A stretch of DNA of 15,612 nt, taken from NCBI GenBank assembly GCA_017999075.1, contig JAGOBX010000023.1, positions 1-15,612 of the forward strand. Direction: 5' to 3'. Every line of letters starts with the position of its first letter. Positions within the stretch are counted from its first letter, which is position 1. This DNA comes from Candidatus Babelota bacterium (GTDB taxonomy: Bacteria; JAGOBX01). A program made the translations under genes and the position numbers. Below, piece after piece: positions 6,641-15,612 of the stretch. The notes under the pieces are model-generated. The model ran no database searches and was not told the origin of the DNA. It saw only the letters and a list, made by a program, of their open reading frames with translations.

Positions 6641-9600
6641 TAAATCCTGAACTGCTGCTCCGCCGAATAATGTGAACAGCGAAAAATGTTTTACATATCC
6701 GGTAATAATATTTTTTTCTGTATCTATCGATTTAGTTTCTAATTGTTCCCACACATTATTCGTTCCATATGTCCATATTAACATATCTTTTTCTTTAATT
6801 GAGGTTCCGTCAATAATACCATTATTATCCAAATCATTATATGCGATTGTCAACTCCAGCGGATTAGTATCATAAATTTTTACAGAGGTATCGGAAAAAC
6901 TTATCTGCAATATTCCAGAAGCGCGCATTTTATCAATTTTACCTAATGCCAGTTTTACAATTTCTGTATCAGGTTTAATTACTTCCATTTGGACAACAGC
7001 ATTTGTATCAATAGAATTTTTCGGAACAGACAATGCTCCCGAAACATTATTAAAATTATCTTCAGTTGAAACTGCAGTCAATGAAACTTCATTATTCTTA
7101 CCCATATTCACTTTTTCCGCGACAATAGGCAAACCATCATCTTTAACATTTTTTTTTGAATCAGCATCAGCATGATTTATTTCAATAGTAATCTGAGGCG
7201 GACTTTGATCAATCTTATCATCAACATCCGTTGCTACTGCCCGCAGATCATAAAAGCCGTCAGGAAACACTGTAAAATCTGTTAACACAAAATACGGACT
7301 GTTATTATCAGGGTTATTAGAGCTGTTATTTGTTTTTGTCGGAACAATGTCAACCCATACAGAATCAGCAGTTGGTTTCATTTGAAAAGTAATGAATTTA
7401 ACCCTGTCTGTTTTAAACTTTTTATCTGCACCTAACAATAAAATTTCAAATGAATCGGATTGACTGTACTGACTTATTATTTTTGTATAGCAGTAATAAC
7501 CATTTATAATTCTGTCATAACTCAGCATATATTCCTGCTGTCCTGTTATATTATATTGAATCAGTCTGTTTACCATTACTTTATTAGGATCAATCTCTTT
7601 GGTATAAACATTGATATACAGCATACTGTTTAAAATAGATGTTTCAATATAATCAACAGGATTGCCCATTAACGAATTATTAAAATTATTATGAATTTCA
7701 GTAATGTAATCTTTTGTAGATTCAAATATTGCCGAATCACTGCTGCTGTACATATCTGCCATAACATTAACGCTGTTGCCGCTGATTTTTTGTCCAGCCT
7801 GCGGATGTTTGATATACGCATGAAGTTCAGTTTCAACGCTCTCAACAGGCTGCGGGGTAATGCTTACACTGTTCACGTTTTTTTCTTCAATCCCGTTTTC
7901 ATCTGCTGCTCTGACGGAAAAATTATATTGAATATTTATTTGAAGGTTATTCAGATAATAATTATATAGATCTGTTGTATCAGAATTTCTGTTAATAAAC
8001 CCTATTGGAGAAGAATAATCAATTATTCCTGTTCCGCTATCCCAATAAATTTTATACATCACAACATTCTGAGACAATGATTTTTCAAAACTCAATAAAG
8101 CATTGCCATGACCATAATCCTGAATCTTAAGATTGCTTGGAGGCATAATCAAAACAGGAAGATCATTTTTCAAATATTTTATTTCATAAATTACACTTTC
8201 AATCAATCCCCTTGCATCTATCACTGAAATTATTACAGTATCAACGTCAGCATCACCAATATTTACTGCATCAAATGAAATTGTACAAACAGAATTTGAT
8301 TTTATAACAACAGCTTCAATAAAATCAGTATCTGTTACTGTAATATTCAAGGATGCAAATGTATCACTTGGATCATAATCAAATATCTGTGTATCAGTAA
8401 GTATAAGTTCAAACGTATCATTATTTTCATAAATAATCACTGAAGTATCCGTAAGATATATGTATGGAGTTTCATTAATATTATCTATATAAAATGTTTC
8501 GGAAGTATTGGTAATTCCTTCTGTTTCTGTCCATATTCCGCCATCAAATCCTTTTATTGTCAGTTTATATATCCCATCATTATAATTTTGAGTGTTCCAT
8601 AAATATGTGCAGGAAAGACCGTCATCAGAATAAGTATATACGCCATTTGTCCAGGAACCTGCGTTCATTGAATCTCCTTCACATAAGAGAGTCCATTCAC
8701 CGTTATTAAATTTATAGTATATAGAATATCTTTGTATAGTGCTACTGTCAGGGTCGAATGCTGACCAGTTTATATAATTTAATCCTGTCTTTATCCCATT
8801 ATATAATAATGTATCAAATGAGTTCAATAAAATTACAGGAGGCTCTTCAGGAACAATTAAAACAAAATCTATGCGCATTGACAAAGGATTTGTTTCATAT
8901 CCGTCATACGCCCAAACTTTAATATATATTGTATCTCCAATATTTTTGATTCCGGAATAATAAATTTGATTTACGTCTGTTTCTCCATAACTAACAAGTT
9001 CAATTGCCCCTGTTGTTTCGCGGTACCATTCATAATAATACTGTGCGTTATCAATAATATCTGAATCAGACCACCCATATATGTCCGCTGAAATATACTC
9101 GTTTTCAAATGCATAGTCAGGCAATGACACACTGCTTATTATAGGCAAATCGTTTATTCCGGTTATATTCACTGTATAAGCAATAGAATCTGATAGACCA
9201 TAGCAGTCTGTAACTGTAATGTATACTGTATCTATTCCATATTCATTAGAAATAAGATCAAATTTCAATGTATCGGATGAATTCCCGTATGTAATTGACA
9301 CTTTAACTTTAGATGTATCACTGACTGACAACGTCAAAAACTGAAAAGAATCATACGAATTAGAATCTTTTATATTCGATGAATCAAGAACAACATAAAA
9401 AGAAATGGAATCTTCCTGTGTAAAATATGAATTCGAGGACATTGTTATCGTTGGAGGGGTATTTGTATATGCTGTTATTGTATCATAAAAAATTCTGTCA
9501 AACGAATCAATTAATTTTACAACAATTTTATTTTCATAACCTGATAATGTTGCGGTGCCGCTCCAAATTCCTCCTGCAGACTGAACAAAAATTTCCGAAT

Positions 9601-12600
9601 GTAAAATATCGTTAACATAAATCTGAACAGTATCCTCAGAATGGGTTTGAAATGTTGTTCCGGAAACAATTATACTGGCGGAAAATGTATCATAATTATT
9701 CTGCGGAAAAGTTATTGAAACACATGTAAATCCAAAATAATTTACAGCAACTGTGTCATACGTAGCATTATTTCCGCTGCCAGTCAGCAGTTTAGCAATA
9801 ATCGAATCACCCGGAGAATTCAAACTAACAGTTCCTGACCAGTTTGAATTAGCGGAAGTTATATGATACAAAGATTGCAATACAGAAGAATTATATAAAA
9901 ACACAGTATCTCCTGATTGAGAATTTAATGAAGTTCCATAAACAGTAATAATTTGACTGGAAGTATCAGTATTATTAAACGAATTTAAAATTTTTATTTC
10001 AATATGCGTATCAGGTAAAATAATATCTGTAACTTGCCTGATCAATGAAACGAATGTTGTTTCACCCATTATGTTCAAACTGCCTGTGCATACTACTTCA
10101 ATAGTATCTCCATTCCGCGCCATAAGTATATTGTCATTTAACAAACTATATTCCTCATTTAAACGTGGATACGTAAACTTCAAAGTATCAATTCTATAAA
10201 TTTCCGAAGCTATTGATGTTTCAGTTAAATAAAAATTTATGTTTTCGCCTGTCCTTAAATTTGTAATTCTAACCGGAACAGTGTCTATCAGTAATTCCGA
10301 ACTTCGCCCTGAATTGCCGTAAACCTGAATATAAAAATTTTTATCAATCGAAAAATCCGCTGTATCTTCTTCATTAAACTCTTCATTCATAATTTTCAGA
10401 TCTATAACTTCCGGATGCCTGTTAGATGCAGAAGCGAATAAAACAACTTTACTGCTCACATTAGACTGTATAATTTTATTATACGCTACTGCTTCAACAG
10501 TATCTCCTTTTAAAATATGAAATAATTGATTGGTTTGATCAGTATAATTTGGTGTATCCGGACTTATATAAGTTACAAGTGTTGGAATATTTAAAGGATC
10601 AACAACATACTGATTTGAAGCTGCATCAGTTTCAATCAACCTTATTTCAAGATCTGCAGAACCATATTCGGAAAGGAAAGCATAACCTGAAGTATCCTGA
10701 AATATCTGACTTTTAGGATTGACGTTAAGTCTAATATAAATTTCATCGCGCAAAACATCGTTAGAATAATTAGATAAATATATTGAACCAAACCATGTGT
10801 CTGGATAATCTAAATTATCGCAGGCTTTAATATACAGCTTATTAAATGGAGATTCCGCAGTTCTTTCTGAAGGAGTTAATATAAAATAATAATTTGAAGA
10901 ATCATAAATATTTATAGAATCAATATTAATCGGAGAAAGAGGAAAAGCTATAAACGATGTATCGCACGCATATTTATCCGGTTCATCTATATCTATGGGA
11001 GGTTTGTTCCCAGAAAGAACGCTATTGTATATATTAAATGAATGCCGTTTAACAGGTTCTGCAACAAGTATGTGATACTGATAATTTGTCTGGTCTATAA
11101 CTAAATTAGTATGAAGTTCCGGAATATCATTATCAGATACTATTGATTTTACATCATCTCTATTGGTATAAATTCCTGAATTTGCAGCAGTTTCTACCAT
11201 TCTAATATTTATTACATTAAAAGAATCCGAATCATATCCTGCATCCGCGCACCCGTCTAAATTATCTGAATTTGCCTGCTGCACATCTATTATTCCAAAA
11301 TTATCAGTTTTATACAATTTTACTGTTACATCAAATGTATCGGCAAATAAATCTGAAGATGTAAGTGTGTCAGCAAATGCCCGTAAATAAATATATTTTA
11401 AGTTCGAAAGATTGCTTTCTATTGATTGTCCTAAGGTAAGATGCGGAGTTTTCAATATTTCAATATAATTCGAATCAGTCATAAAATCTATTTGGTATAT
11501 AAAATCCGGCTGATCGAATTCATAATTACATCCTGAATCAGTCTGATTTACAGCACAATAAACCGCATCAGAAAACCAGCTTTCATTCAAATATTTTTTT
11601 CCATTTACTATATGAGTGTCAAAAGATGTTATTCTATAGTAATATGTTTCACCTGAAATAATATTGGTATCAACATATTGTAATGTTAACAAAGATACAG
11701 TATCAATCATGAATTTATACCAGTCATTTGTATCAGATTGTTTACATTTGAATATATGAAAACCATTCAACCCTGATAAAAACAAATTTTGTTCGTCACT
11801 AGTTGGAATTGTCCACGATAGATAAACAGATGTATTTGATAAAACAGACTGAAAATTTGAAGGTGCAGCAGGAGCGACAGTATCTTCTCCTGCTGTTATA
11901 TCTATTTGAGATGTTCTGAACGGCAGCCAAGAAATTTTATCTTTATAACTGCCGTGAATATAACCGTATATAACAGATGAATCCGTAGTATTCCAATAGT
12001 TGTAACTAAAATTGCAGTTAGCCGCTGATTCATTCAATACTCCTGAATCAGAATTTATAGATGACGGAATTATATTGTTAAACACAAAAGTTTCAGATGA
12101 GGATGTTCCGCTAATATAAAACGCATATTCTATATTTGAATCAGATGTATTTTGAGAAAAATAATTGTTGTTTGAATTTTCAATTAAAAAACCTTGTTTA
12201 TTATTATTTGAACTTTTATTATTCGTAATTCTATTATTATCAGAAAAAACAATATAAAAACCATGCCAACCATTAGAATAACTCAAATTATTAATGATTA
12301 TGTTATTAGATGAAAAATATGAATTAAAACCTATCGAACTATTACCATAAATTATGTTATTTTTAATTATATTATTATCAGAACCGTTCAATAAATTTAT
12401 ACCGCGCAAGTTACAGGAATTCACAAATACATTTTCAATATTAGAATAATCCACATTATTCCATTCAATACCATAGCAAGCATCTTTTATTTGTATATCT
12501 TTTATTAAAAGACCTGTTTGAGTATCAGCATATATCCCCTTAACATTTATACTGTCGTTACAATCAATTATTGCATTTAATGAATCAGAGCCTATCAATG

Positions 12601-15600
12601 AAATATTATCAATACTTATGACTATTGTTTCAGAATATATACCTGCATCAATAAAAATTGTGTCTCCAATGCTGCAATTTGCAATTGCCCGAGTTATCGT
12701 TCTGAACGGTGAAGTATTTATGAATCCAAGATTAGTATCGTATCCAACTGCAGTTGTACGAATATCATTTGTTAAAGAAGTATCATTAACATACCAAACA
12801 TTACTGCCTGCTGTGACTATATAATTAATACTTATTATACTTTCCGAATATCTATTAGATTCGTCTATAACTTTAGCAGTAACCGAATTAATCCCTGGTG
12901 ATAATGAAATTTCAGAATACCAGTTTCCTGTATCTGTTACTGTAATGGTATTAACCTGATTCGAATTTACATATATTATTATAGAATCTCCAGGATCAGT
13001 AAAAGCAAGAGTTCCCCTTATAATCAGACCGCTCGAATTTGTATCCGAATTATTTTCAGGAATTGTTATACTAATTTGAGGGCCGGCGCTAATAAAAAAA
13101 GTATCATAAAAAGTAATAGATTCCATTCCTGAAATCAATTTAATATCATAGAACCCAGTAATATTATTATTAAAATTAACGCCGCTTATTGATGTTCTTG
13201 GAAAATACCCTCCTGCATAGTTATAATCAATAACTCCAAAAGGAGAAACCATTATAGAATAAACTAAATTGTTCGCTATATTATTATCAGCGATATTTAA
13301 AGAATTTTGATTTATCCCGGAATTATAAAAACCTGATAAACCCGCAATATAAATTGTCATGATTTCTAAACTTTCCGCTCTATCAGGATATATCCCGATT
13401 TTTTTACGATTACTGTCTAACCAATTCCCCGAAATTTTTTCATTCATTACCAGATATCCGTTGGTTTCAGAAACAATTCCAGCGCTGTTATTATAAAAAA
13501 CATTCCAGCCTTTAGTATCTATGTTGTCTGTAAGATTGAATATCCCATAAAATCTGCCATACCCGCTTCCGTCCGAATCCCAATAATTTATATTCTGGCA
13601 ATTAAGACGAATTCCGCCTATACTGAAACCAGAGCTGTCAGGAGCATTATGACTGGGAAAATAACCATAAACATATATAGTGTCTCCTGAATTGCCGGTT
13701 CCATAATCAGGGAATATACTGAAAGAATAATCATTCATTCCATAATTATTCTTATAATATCCGATATTAAGCAATGAACCATATGTATTTTCTCCATTAT
13801 TAAAATCAATTTCAAAACCTATATTTCCAATTTCAGGTAAAACTCCTATTTGCGAACATAATATTTTTTCAAAACCGCCTGAAGCAGATAAAATTGAACC
13901 ATTCAAAGAATTTATTGTCTGCCCGTAAATTTTTATATTAATATTCGAAGCAGATCTGTTTTTTGAAGAAAAACACGAAACATAAAAAACATTATTTAAA
14001 TTCACTGAACCGCTGAATAAAAGATCCGGATAAACTCCTAATATCATAGTATCATTATAAACGCTATTAGAAGCTGCATATTTTTTATACATTACCAGAT
14101 AACCGCTATCATCATTAAATGCTATATTGGCTCCCTGTTTGATGGATTGAAATCCCTTCTTATTAAAACCTGAAGAAAAAATAAATTCACATATATATTC
14201 ATAATAATTATTATCTGAAAATTTATGGTAAGAAATATTTTCATTTTGCTGAAGAGTAACATCCCCGATTTTAAAAGGAAGAACATCATTTTCCGACTTA
14301 TTGACAGAAATACCTCTGACATATACTGAATCTCCTGCCTCTCCTAAACCATAATCAGGATAAATGCATAGTATTGATGGATACCCTGAATTTTTTTCAT
14401 ATCCGATTATTATACCCTGCGTATCTACAAAAATAAAATTTTTTGAAGAACCTGAAGAAGTTAAGACAACTTCAAAATTATTAAATCCTTTTTTTGAAGG
14501 CGCTGCATTACCAGCGTCAACTGATGTTAAAATAAATCCGCCGGAATAATCATTTTTATCTATAAAATCAAAAACAGATGATTCCCAAGAACCAATTTTT
14601 ATTTTATAATAAAGATACTGATTTAAATCACCAGAATAAAATTTATTAAATCCTTTAAATCCTGCTATGAAAAAATCACTGAAATAATTTGAACCTGTTG
14701 AAATAATTTCAGGCCAGATGCCTATAACTGTATTATTAGCCGGATCATTTTTTTTATGCATAACTAAAAACGAATCGGAAAATATTTGGTTGTTGGTATA
14801 AATAGAAACCCAACCTTTTGTATCAATATTTTCTGTAAGATAAAAAGAACCATAATAATTAACGCTATTATCAGTATAATTCCAAAAATTAGCATTGATA
14901 GTCAACAGATTTATTCCGGCAATATTAAAATTATTTAAGAAATCAAAATTACCATAATTTATCAATGATGTATTATAACCTCTAATATATATAGTTTCTC
15001 CTCTTTCACCCAATCCGTAATTAGGAAAAAAACAAACAGCATTTCCTCCAATATTCCCATAATAACCTGCAAGAATACCATTTGTATCATTAAAATAAAT
15101 ATTATTCTGATTATTTTGTACATCTTCAAAATATATACTGTTCCATCCATATTTGCTTGAAGAAGCTGAAAGTTTGGTAAGTATAAATTTTCCATCAGCA
15201 GAAGAATTAATACTTCCTGCAGTTATGCCAGATGCATTGATTTGAATACCATAATTTATTACATTAGAGTTGAATCCAGAAAATCCAGCGATATAAAAAT
15301 AATCACTAATTCCTGCTGCTATCATTTCAGGATATATTCCGATTATTGCGCCGCAGTTTGCAGAAAAGCCTTCTTTTTTAAACATAATCAATATTCCATT
15401 AGTATCATAAAAATAAGCCGGAGAACCATTTTCAGGAAAAATGGTAAGTGAATTCCAGCCTTTTTTATCATAATCAGAAGAGAGCACTGCTCTTATAATA
15501 TCAAATCCTCCTGACGGTTTTATCCATGCGCTGTCAACCAAATTTAAAAATGAAGTTTCGATTGAAAAATTCACAATTTTATTTTCTGAGCTATTGTTAA

Positions 15601-15612
15601 ATCCTCCAATGC
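6332..15612 (-). CDS. Giant modular surface protein with C-terminal sorting-type domain (5' end outside window)
   Basis: The frame is open from the right edge to a TAA at 6334-6332, at least 3,092 residues. A GTG at 15574 is an internal valine: the frame before it continues the repeat pattern (IGGFNN). Counting from that valine: repeats (1-819); Ig-like domain (about 831-916, ISITIPENNSDT); DUF1565/NosD-like right-handed beta-helix (about 927-1206, SPFRTITRAI, then runs such as NNIIKNNIIYGN); FN3 (about 1232-1337, PAAPSNFQSV); three ET modules (about 1395-1849); two Ig-like domains (about 1856-2037); cadherin-like modules (about 2039-2142 and 2366-2476); a second FN3 (about 2477-2572); a ZU5-like module with DLDNNGIIDG and VKHFSLF (about 2816-2976); and a FlgD/type-A sorting-like domain (about 2979-3080, VVVIPNPFVPYDN to GKFVIVR). 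Asn, Ser, Asp, Ile and Tyr dominate and cysteine is rare, as in exported beta-rich proteins. An adhesin, stalk or surface-layer role is inferred. No enzyme motif was seen. Confidence 0.92.
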   Translation of the reverse strand, partial: IGGFNNSSENKIVNFSIETSFLNLVDSAWIKPSGGFDIIRAVLSSDYDKKGWNSLTIFPENGSPAYFYDTNGILIMFKKEGFSANCGAIIGIYPEMIAAGISDYFYIAGFSGFNSNVINYGIQINASGITAGSINSSADGKFILTKLSASSSKYGWNSIYFEDVQNNQNNIYFNDTNGILAGYYGNIGGNAVCFFPNYGLGERGETIYIRGYNTSLINYGNFDFLNNFNIAGINLLTINANFWNYTDNSVNYYGSFYLTENIDTKGWVSIYTNNQIFSDSFLVMHKKNDPANNTVIGIWPEIISTGSNYFSDFFIAGFKGFNKFYSGDLNQYLYYKIKIGSWESSVFDFIDKNDYSGGFILTSVDAGNAAPSKKGFNNFEVVLTSSGSSKNFIFVDTQGIIIGYEKNSGYPSILCIYPDYGLGEAGDSVYVRGISVNKSENDVLPFKIGDVTLQQNENISYHKFSDNNYYEYICEFIFSSGFNKKGFQSIKQGANIAFNDDSGYLVMYKKYAASNSVYNDTMILGVYPDLLFSGSVNLNNVFYVSCFSSKNRSASNINIKIYGQTINSLNGSILSASGGFEKILCSQIGVLPEIGNIGFEIDFNNGENTYGSLLNIGYYKNNYGMNDYSFSIFPDYGTGNSGDTIYVYGYFPSHNAPDSSGFSIGGIRLNCQNINYWDSDGSGYGRFYGIFNLTDNIDTKGWNVFYNNSAGIVSETNGYLVMNEKISGNWLDSNRKKIGIYPDRAESLEIMTIYIAGLSGFYNSGINQNSLNIADNNIANNLVYSIMVSPFGVIDYNYAGGYFPRTSISGVNFNNNITGFYDIKLISGMESITFYDTFFISAGPQISITIPENNSDTNSSGLIIRGTLAFTDPGDSIIIYVNSNQVNTITVTDTGNWYSEISLSPGINSVTAKVIDESNRYSESIISINYIVTAGSNVWYVNDTSLTNDIRTTAVGYDTNLGFINTSPFRTITRAIANCSIGDTIFIDAGIYSETIVISIDNISLIGSDSLNAIIDCNDSINVKGIYADTQTGLLIKDIQIKDACYGIEWNNVDYSNIENVFVNSCNLRGINLLNGSDNNIIKNNIIYGNSSIGFNSYFSSNNIIINNLSYSNGWHGFYIVFSDNNRITNNKSSNNNKQGFLIENSNNNYFSQNTSDSNIEYAFYISGTSSSETFVFNNIIPSSINSDSGVLNESAANCNFSYNYWNTTDSSVIYGYIHGSYKDKISWLPFRTSQIDITAGEDTVAPAAPSNFQSVLSNTSVYLSWTIPTSDEQNLFLSGLNGFHIFKCKQSDTNDWYKFMIDTVSLLTLQYVDTNIISGETYYYRITSFDTHIVNGKKYLNESWFSDAVYCAVNQTDSGCNYEFDQPDFIYQIDFMTDSNYIEILKTPHLTLGQSIESNLSNLKYIYLRAFADTLTSSDLFADTFDVTVKLYKTDNFGIIDVQQANSDNLDGCADAGYDSDSFNVINIRMVETAANSGIYTNRDDVKSIVSDNDIPELHTNLVIDQTNYQYHILVAEPVKRHSFNIYNSVLSGNKPPIDIDEPDKYACDTSFIAFPLSPINIDSINIYDSSNYYFILTPSERTAESPFNKLYIKACDNLDYPDTWFGSIYLSNYSNDVLRDEIYIRLNVNPKSQIFQDTSGYAFLSEYGSADLEIRLIETDAASNQYVVDPLNIPTLVTYISPDTPNYTDQTNQLFHILKGDTVEAVAYNKIIQSNVSSKVVLFASASNRHPEVIDLKIMNEEFNEEDTADFSIDKNFYIQVYGNSGRSSELLIDTVPVRITNLRTGENINFYLTETSIASEIYRIDTLKFTYPRLNEEYSLLNDNILMARNGDTIEVVCTGSLNIMGETTFVSLIRQVTDIILPDTHIEIKILNSFNNTDTSSQIITVYGTSLNSQSGDTVFLYNSSVLQSLYHITSANSNWSGTVSLNSPGDSIIAKLLTGSGNNATYDTVAVNYFGFTCVSITFPQNNYDTFSASIIVSGTTFQTHSEDTVQIYVNDILHSEIFVQSAGGIWSGTATLSGYENKIVVKLIDSFDRIFYDTITAYTNTPPTITMSSNSYFTQEDSISFYVVLDSSNIKDSNSYDSFQFLTLSVSDTSKVKVSITYGNSSDTLKFDLISNEYGIDTVYITVTDCYGLSDSIAYTVNITGINDLPIISSVSLPDYAFENEYISADIYGWSDSDIIDNAQYYYEWYRETTGAIELVSYGETDVNQIYYSGIKNIGDTIYIKVWAYDGYETNPLSMRIDFVLIVPEEPPVILLNSFDTLLYNGIKTGLNYINWSAFDPDSSTIQRYSIYYKFNNGEWTLLCEGDSMNAGSWTNGVYTYSDDGLSCTYLWNTQNYNDGIYKLTIKGFDGGIWTETEGITNTSETFYIDNINETPYIYLTDTSVIIYENNDTFELILTDTQIFDYDPSDTFASLNITVTDTDFIEAVVIKSNSVCTISFDAVNIGDADVDTVIISVIDARGLIESVIYEIKYLKNDLPVLIMPPSNLKIQDYGHGNALLSFEKSLSQNVVMYKIYWDSGTGIIDYSSPIGFINRNSDTTDLYNYYLNNLQINIQYNFSVRAADENGIEEKNVNSVSITPQPVESVETELHAYIKHPQAGQKISGNSVNVMADMYSSSDSAIFESTKDYITEIHNNFNNSLMGNPVDYIETSILNSMLYINVYTKEIDPNKVMVNRLIQYNITGQQEYMLSYDRIINGYYCYTKIISQYSQSDSFEILLLGADKKFKTDRVKFITFQMKPTADSVWVDIVPTKTNNSSNNPDNNSPYFVLTDFTVFPDGFYDLRAVATDVDDKIDQSPPQITIEINHADADSKKNVKDDGLPIVAEKVNMGKNNEVSLTAVSTEDNFNNVSGALSVPKNSIDTNAVVQMEVIKPDTEIVKLALGKIDKMRASGILQISFSDTSVKIYDTNPLELTIAYNDLDNNGIIDGTSIKEKDMLIWTYGTNNVWEQLETKSIDTEKNIITGYVKHFSLFTLFGGAAVQDLNNVVVIPNPFVPYDNVSENGIPYQDGNVNSGIIFSGLAVNSHLKIYTVDGRKVVDRELNNSTDVAQWDAKNDQGQEVSSGVYIFVVTAQAGGKKTGKFVIVR
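10030..11390 (-). repeat. Three tandem 'ET' modules in the giant protein
   Basis: Three stretches share an xxET-(A/S)-S-xxY motif: IRMVETAANSGIYTNRDD (near 11195), IRLIETDAASNQYVVD (near 10625) and FYLTETSIASEIYRIDTLKF (near 10205). Each is preceded by a beta-rich segment with Asp-rich turns and followed by a conserved closing strand: TNYQYHILVAEPVK, TNQLFHILKGDTVEAV, NDNILMARNGDTIEVV. Spacing is about 190 and 140 residues. The motif is like the ETGxNTGxF repeats seen in other large surface proteins. Identity between copies is low, so they are old duplications. Confidence 0.65.
13120..15612 (-). repeat. Array of about eight diverged ~105-residue repeats in two alternating forms
   Basis: Each unit has a KKGW-like core (DKKGWNS, SKYGWNS, DTKGWVS, SKKGFNN, NKKGFQS, DTKGWNV), then a DTNG-like turn with a hydrophobic strand (YDTNGILIMFKK, NDTNGILAGYY, VDTQGIIIGYEK, NDDSGYLVMYKK, SETNGYLVMNEK), then a YP motif and a closing strand. 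The closing part alternates: form A is IYPEMIAAG...FYIAGFSGFN; form B is IYPDYGLGEAGDSVYVRG. A-form ends map near 15270-15345, 14645-14725, 13960-14040 and 13325-13400; B-form ends near 14975-15035, 14310-14372 and 13645-13720. The last unit (to about 13120) is degenerate, and the array continues past the right edge. The GDSVYVRG...FKIGDV part of form B recalls IPT/TIG domains, but I do not recognise the whole unit as a named family. Confidence 0.8.

Noticed and set aside
7691-7969. Plus-strand 92-codon frame inside the giant gene
   Set aside because: It is antisense to a continuous conserved-domain frame (FN3 and following region) and looks like chance.
12150-12480. Asn-rich low-complexity stretch as a simple DNA repeat
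   Set aside because: The A/T-rich runs are explained by Asn/Ile coils of the beta-helix; no exact nucleotide tandem repeat was seen.
15574-15574. GTG as the start of the giant protein
   Set aside because: The frame is open to the window edge, continues the repeat pattern and would lack a signal peptide; the gene is 5'-truncated by the window.

Overview
This is an A/T-rich window in which every convincing gene lies on the minus strand. The organism looks like a Gram-negative (two-membrane) bacterium: one gene encodes an outer-membrane beta-barrel of the PorV/PorQ type, and next to it is a giant exported surface protein with a C-terminal FlgD/type-A-sorting-like Ig domain. The combination of PorV-like proteins, 'NPF'-type C-terminal sorting domains, DUF1565/NosD-like beta-helices and multi-PAS kinases is typical of the FCB group and of uncultured candidate phyla. 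I cannot assign a phylum from the sequence alone.

Layout, read in the direction of transcription (right to left). (1) 15612-6332: most of a giant modular surface protein. More than 3,090 residues are visible and the N-terminus lies beyond the right edge. It has an array of about 8 related ~105-residue repeats, an Ig-like domain, a right-handed beta-helix, an FN3 domain, three 'ET' modules, two more Ig-like domains, cadherin-like modules, a second FN3, a ZU5-like/HFS module with an Asp-rich loop, and a C-terminal sorting-type domain. (2) 6265-5192: a PorV/PorQ-family barrel with an unexpected four-cysteine zinc-ribbon-like tail. (3) 5124-4696: a small NTF2/SnoaL-like protein. (4) 4695-4460: a gene-free region with a good sigma70-type promoter, an inverted repeat in the promoter spacer, a direct repeat at the expected start of transcription, and a possible leader ORF overlapping the next start codon. 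(5) 4459-4019: a single-domain Rcp1/CheY-like response regulator. (6) 4002-2476: a soluble REC-HisKA-HATPase-REC hybrid kinase. (7) 2461-1: a membrane sensor kinase with a periplasmic ABC-substrate-binding-like sensor, one membrane helix, three PAS domains and HisKA. Its ATPase domain runs off the left edge.

The last three genes are tightly spaced (14-16 bp) and form a signalling operon with two kinases and three visible receiver domains but no DNA-binding output. The giant protein and the PorV-like barrel are 66 bp apart and may work as cargo and secretion/surface-anchoring partner. The NTF2-like gene sits between the two groups; its job is unknown. No RNA genes, CRISPR arrays, insertion sequences or attachment sites were seen. 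No gene-free stretch exceeds 300 bases.
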